From assembly GCF_005863245.1 (NCBI RefSeq), contig NZ_VBUT01000001.1:620001-684000 (forward strand): DNA of 64,000 nt. Direction: 5' to 3'. Of the stretch, positions 63,141 to 64,000 are shown piece by piece. Below the pieces are notes generated by a model. The model was given only the letters and a program-made list of their open reading frames with translations, was not told where the DNA came from and searched no databases. Source of the stretch: Nocardia cyriacigeorgica (lineage in GTDB: Bacteria > Actinomycetota > Actinomycetes > Mycobacteriales > Mycobacteriaceae). The position numbers were made by a program, and so were the translations under genes. Numbering within the stretch: position 1 is the first letter of the stretch; the number at the start of each line of letters is the position of its first letter.

Positions 63141-63917
63141 ATGGGAACTGCGATGGGGATCAACCGTCACACCGAATCAACCGGCATCACCGTCATCACG
63201 GTCGACTATCCGCCGGTCAACGCCATACCCTCGGACGGCTGGTTCGCTCTCGCCGACGCACTGCGCGAGGCAGGCCGCGATCCGGAGACCAAGGTGGTGG
63301 TGCTGCGCGCGGAGGGCCGCGGATTCAACGCGGGCGTCGACATCAAGGAAATGAACGCCGACACCGGCCACACCGCCCTGATCCGCGCCAACCACGGCTG
63401 CTTCGAGGCCTTCGCCGCCGTCTACGACTGTCAGGTGCCGGTGATCTCCGCGGTCAACGGCTTCTGCCTGGGCGGCGGCATCGGACTGGTCGGCAATTCC
63501 GATATCGTCGTCGCCTCCGACGACGCCACCTTCGGCCTGCCCGAGGTCGACCGCGGTGCCCTCGGCGCCGCCACCCACCTGGCCCGGCTGATCCCCCAGC
63601 ATCTGATGCGGGCCATGTTCTACACCGCGGGCACCCTCACCGCGCAGCAGCTGCACCACTACGGCTCGGTACTGCACGTGGTGCCGCGCGCCGAACTCGA
63701 CGCCACCGCGATGGACGTCGCCGAGAACATCGCGAACAAGGACGGCCGGGTGATCCGCGCCGCCAAACGCGCCCTCAACGGCATCGACGTCCAGGACGTG
63801 CACCGCTCCTACCGCTACGAGCAGGGCTTCACCATGGAGCTCAACCTCGCCGGTGTGGCCGATGAGATCCGCGCGCGTTTCGACGACGATCTGGCCGCAC
63901 AGAAGAAAGGGAAGTAG
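63141..63917 (+). CDS. echA20: Crotonase-family ring-opening hydrolase EchA20
   Basis: 258 residues from ATG 63141 (an ATG at 63153 is an alternative). Crotonase fold: VDYPPVNAIPSDGWFALADA, RAEGRGFNAGVDIKEM (oxyanion hole), VNGFCLGGGIGLVGNSDIVV, FGLPEVDRGALGAATHLARL. The text follows Rv3550 closely. EchA20 opens the D ring of the HIP-derived CoA intermediate in steroid C/D-ring degradation. It precedes ipdA by 6 nt in the same operon, and its promoter carries the KstR2-like palindrome. Confidence 0.92.
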   Translation: MGTAMGINRHTESTGITVITVDYPPVNAIPSDGWFALADALREAGRDPETKVVVLRAEGRGFNAGVDIKEMNADTGHTALIRANHGCFEAFAAVYDCQVPVISAVNGFCLGGGIGLVGNSDIVVASDDATFGLPEVDRGALGAATHLARLIPQHLMRAMFYTAGTLTAQQLHHYGSVLHVVPRAELDATAMDVAENIANKDGRVIRAAKRALNGIDVQDVHRSYRYEQGFTMELNLAGVADEIRARFDDDLAAQKKGK

Positions 63918-63923
63918 AAACCC

Positions 63924-64000
63924 ATGCGCGACAAGCACATGACGCTCGACGAGGTCGTCGGCGAACTGCGCAGCGGAATGACCATCGGCCTGGGCGGCTG
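63924..64000 (+). CDS. ipdA: CoA-transferase-type hydrolase alpha subunit IpdA, 5' end only
   Basis: Only about 25 codons are inside the window: MRDKHMTLDEVVGELRSGMT then IGLGGW. The pattern and position after echA20 match Rv3551 (IpdA). IpdAB is a class I CoA-transferase fold that hydrolyses the C ring of COCHEA-CoA in steroid degradation. ipdB should follow beyond the window. Confidence 0.85.
   Translation, partial: MRDKHMTLDEVVGELRSGMTIGLGG

Overview
The window is a gene-dense, very GC-rich actinobacterial chromosome segment. The best fit is Nocardia or a close mycolic-acid-containing relative such as Rhodococcus. Supporting evidence: an antigen-85-type mycolyltransferase, a complete mce4-type operon, a PhoP/PhoR pair, an EspR-type regulator, F420-dependent oxidoreductases, many GTG starts, and hairpin terminators without U-tracts. 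Taxonomy is inferred from gene content only.

Region 1 (1-19.0 kb, housekeeping and envelope). A partial AraC regulator is divergent from an Old Yellow Enzyme. Then come an APC permease / small membrane protein / M20 dipeptidase operon, a DUF2334 deacetylase-like protein, oligopeptidase B, a secreted mycolyltransferase, two HIT proteins, purB with a TetR regulator, an aminotransferase, a membrane-anchored M23 peptidase, purD, a PH-domain protein and a methyltransferase.

Region 2 (19.0-28.5 kb, regulation and accessory). It holds an orphan HicB-like protein, phoR-phoP with a PhoP-type direct repeat before phoP, otsA with a small conserved protein, an alpha/beta hydrolase and an orphan MbtH. 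tRNA-Thr(TGT) follows, then a divergent pair (XRE-TPR-like regulator and small hypothetical protein) and an Rpn-type PD-(D/E)XK nuclease with a duplicated C-terminus.

Region 3 (28.5-56.9 kb, sterol uptake and side-chain catabolism). Gene content and order resemble the M. tuberculosis Rv3492c-Rv3546 region: mce4 (yrbE4A-B, mce4A-F, two Mce-associated genes), hsd4A-like SDR, fdxD, fadE26-fadE27, fadD19/echA19, a VOC protein and SigG-like sigma factor, a degenerate acyl-CoA ligase, Rv3520c-like LLM oxidoreductase, Rv3521-like tandem DUF35, ltp4-ltp3, a second LLM oxidoreductase, a SnoaL-fold protein, and cyp125/fadA5. Eight sequences matching or nearly matching the KstR operator (TnnAACnnGTTnnA) sit at the promoters. 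The Mce complex is expected to import sterol. FadD19, CYP125, ChsE4/E5, EchA19, FadA5 and the Ltp/DUF35 lyases would shorten the side chain.

Region 4 (56.9-64 kb). An EspR-type regulator faces a three-gene operon (GSA-repeat surface protein, IrrE/ImmA-type metallopeptidase, multi-pass membrane protein). This block lies between fadA5 and the ring-degradation genes (two SDRs, echA20, start of ipdA), which share a perfect CAAGCAATTGCTTG palindrome resembling a KstR2 operator. It is the most interesting unexplained module in the window.
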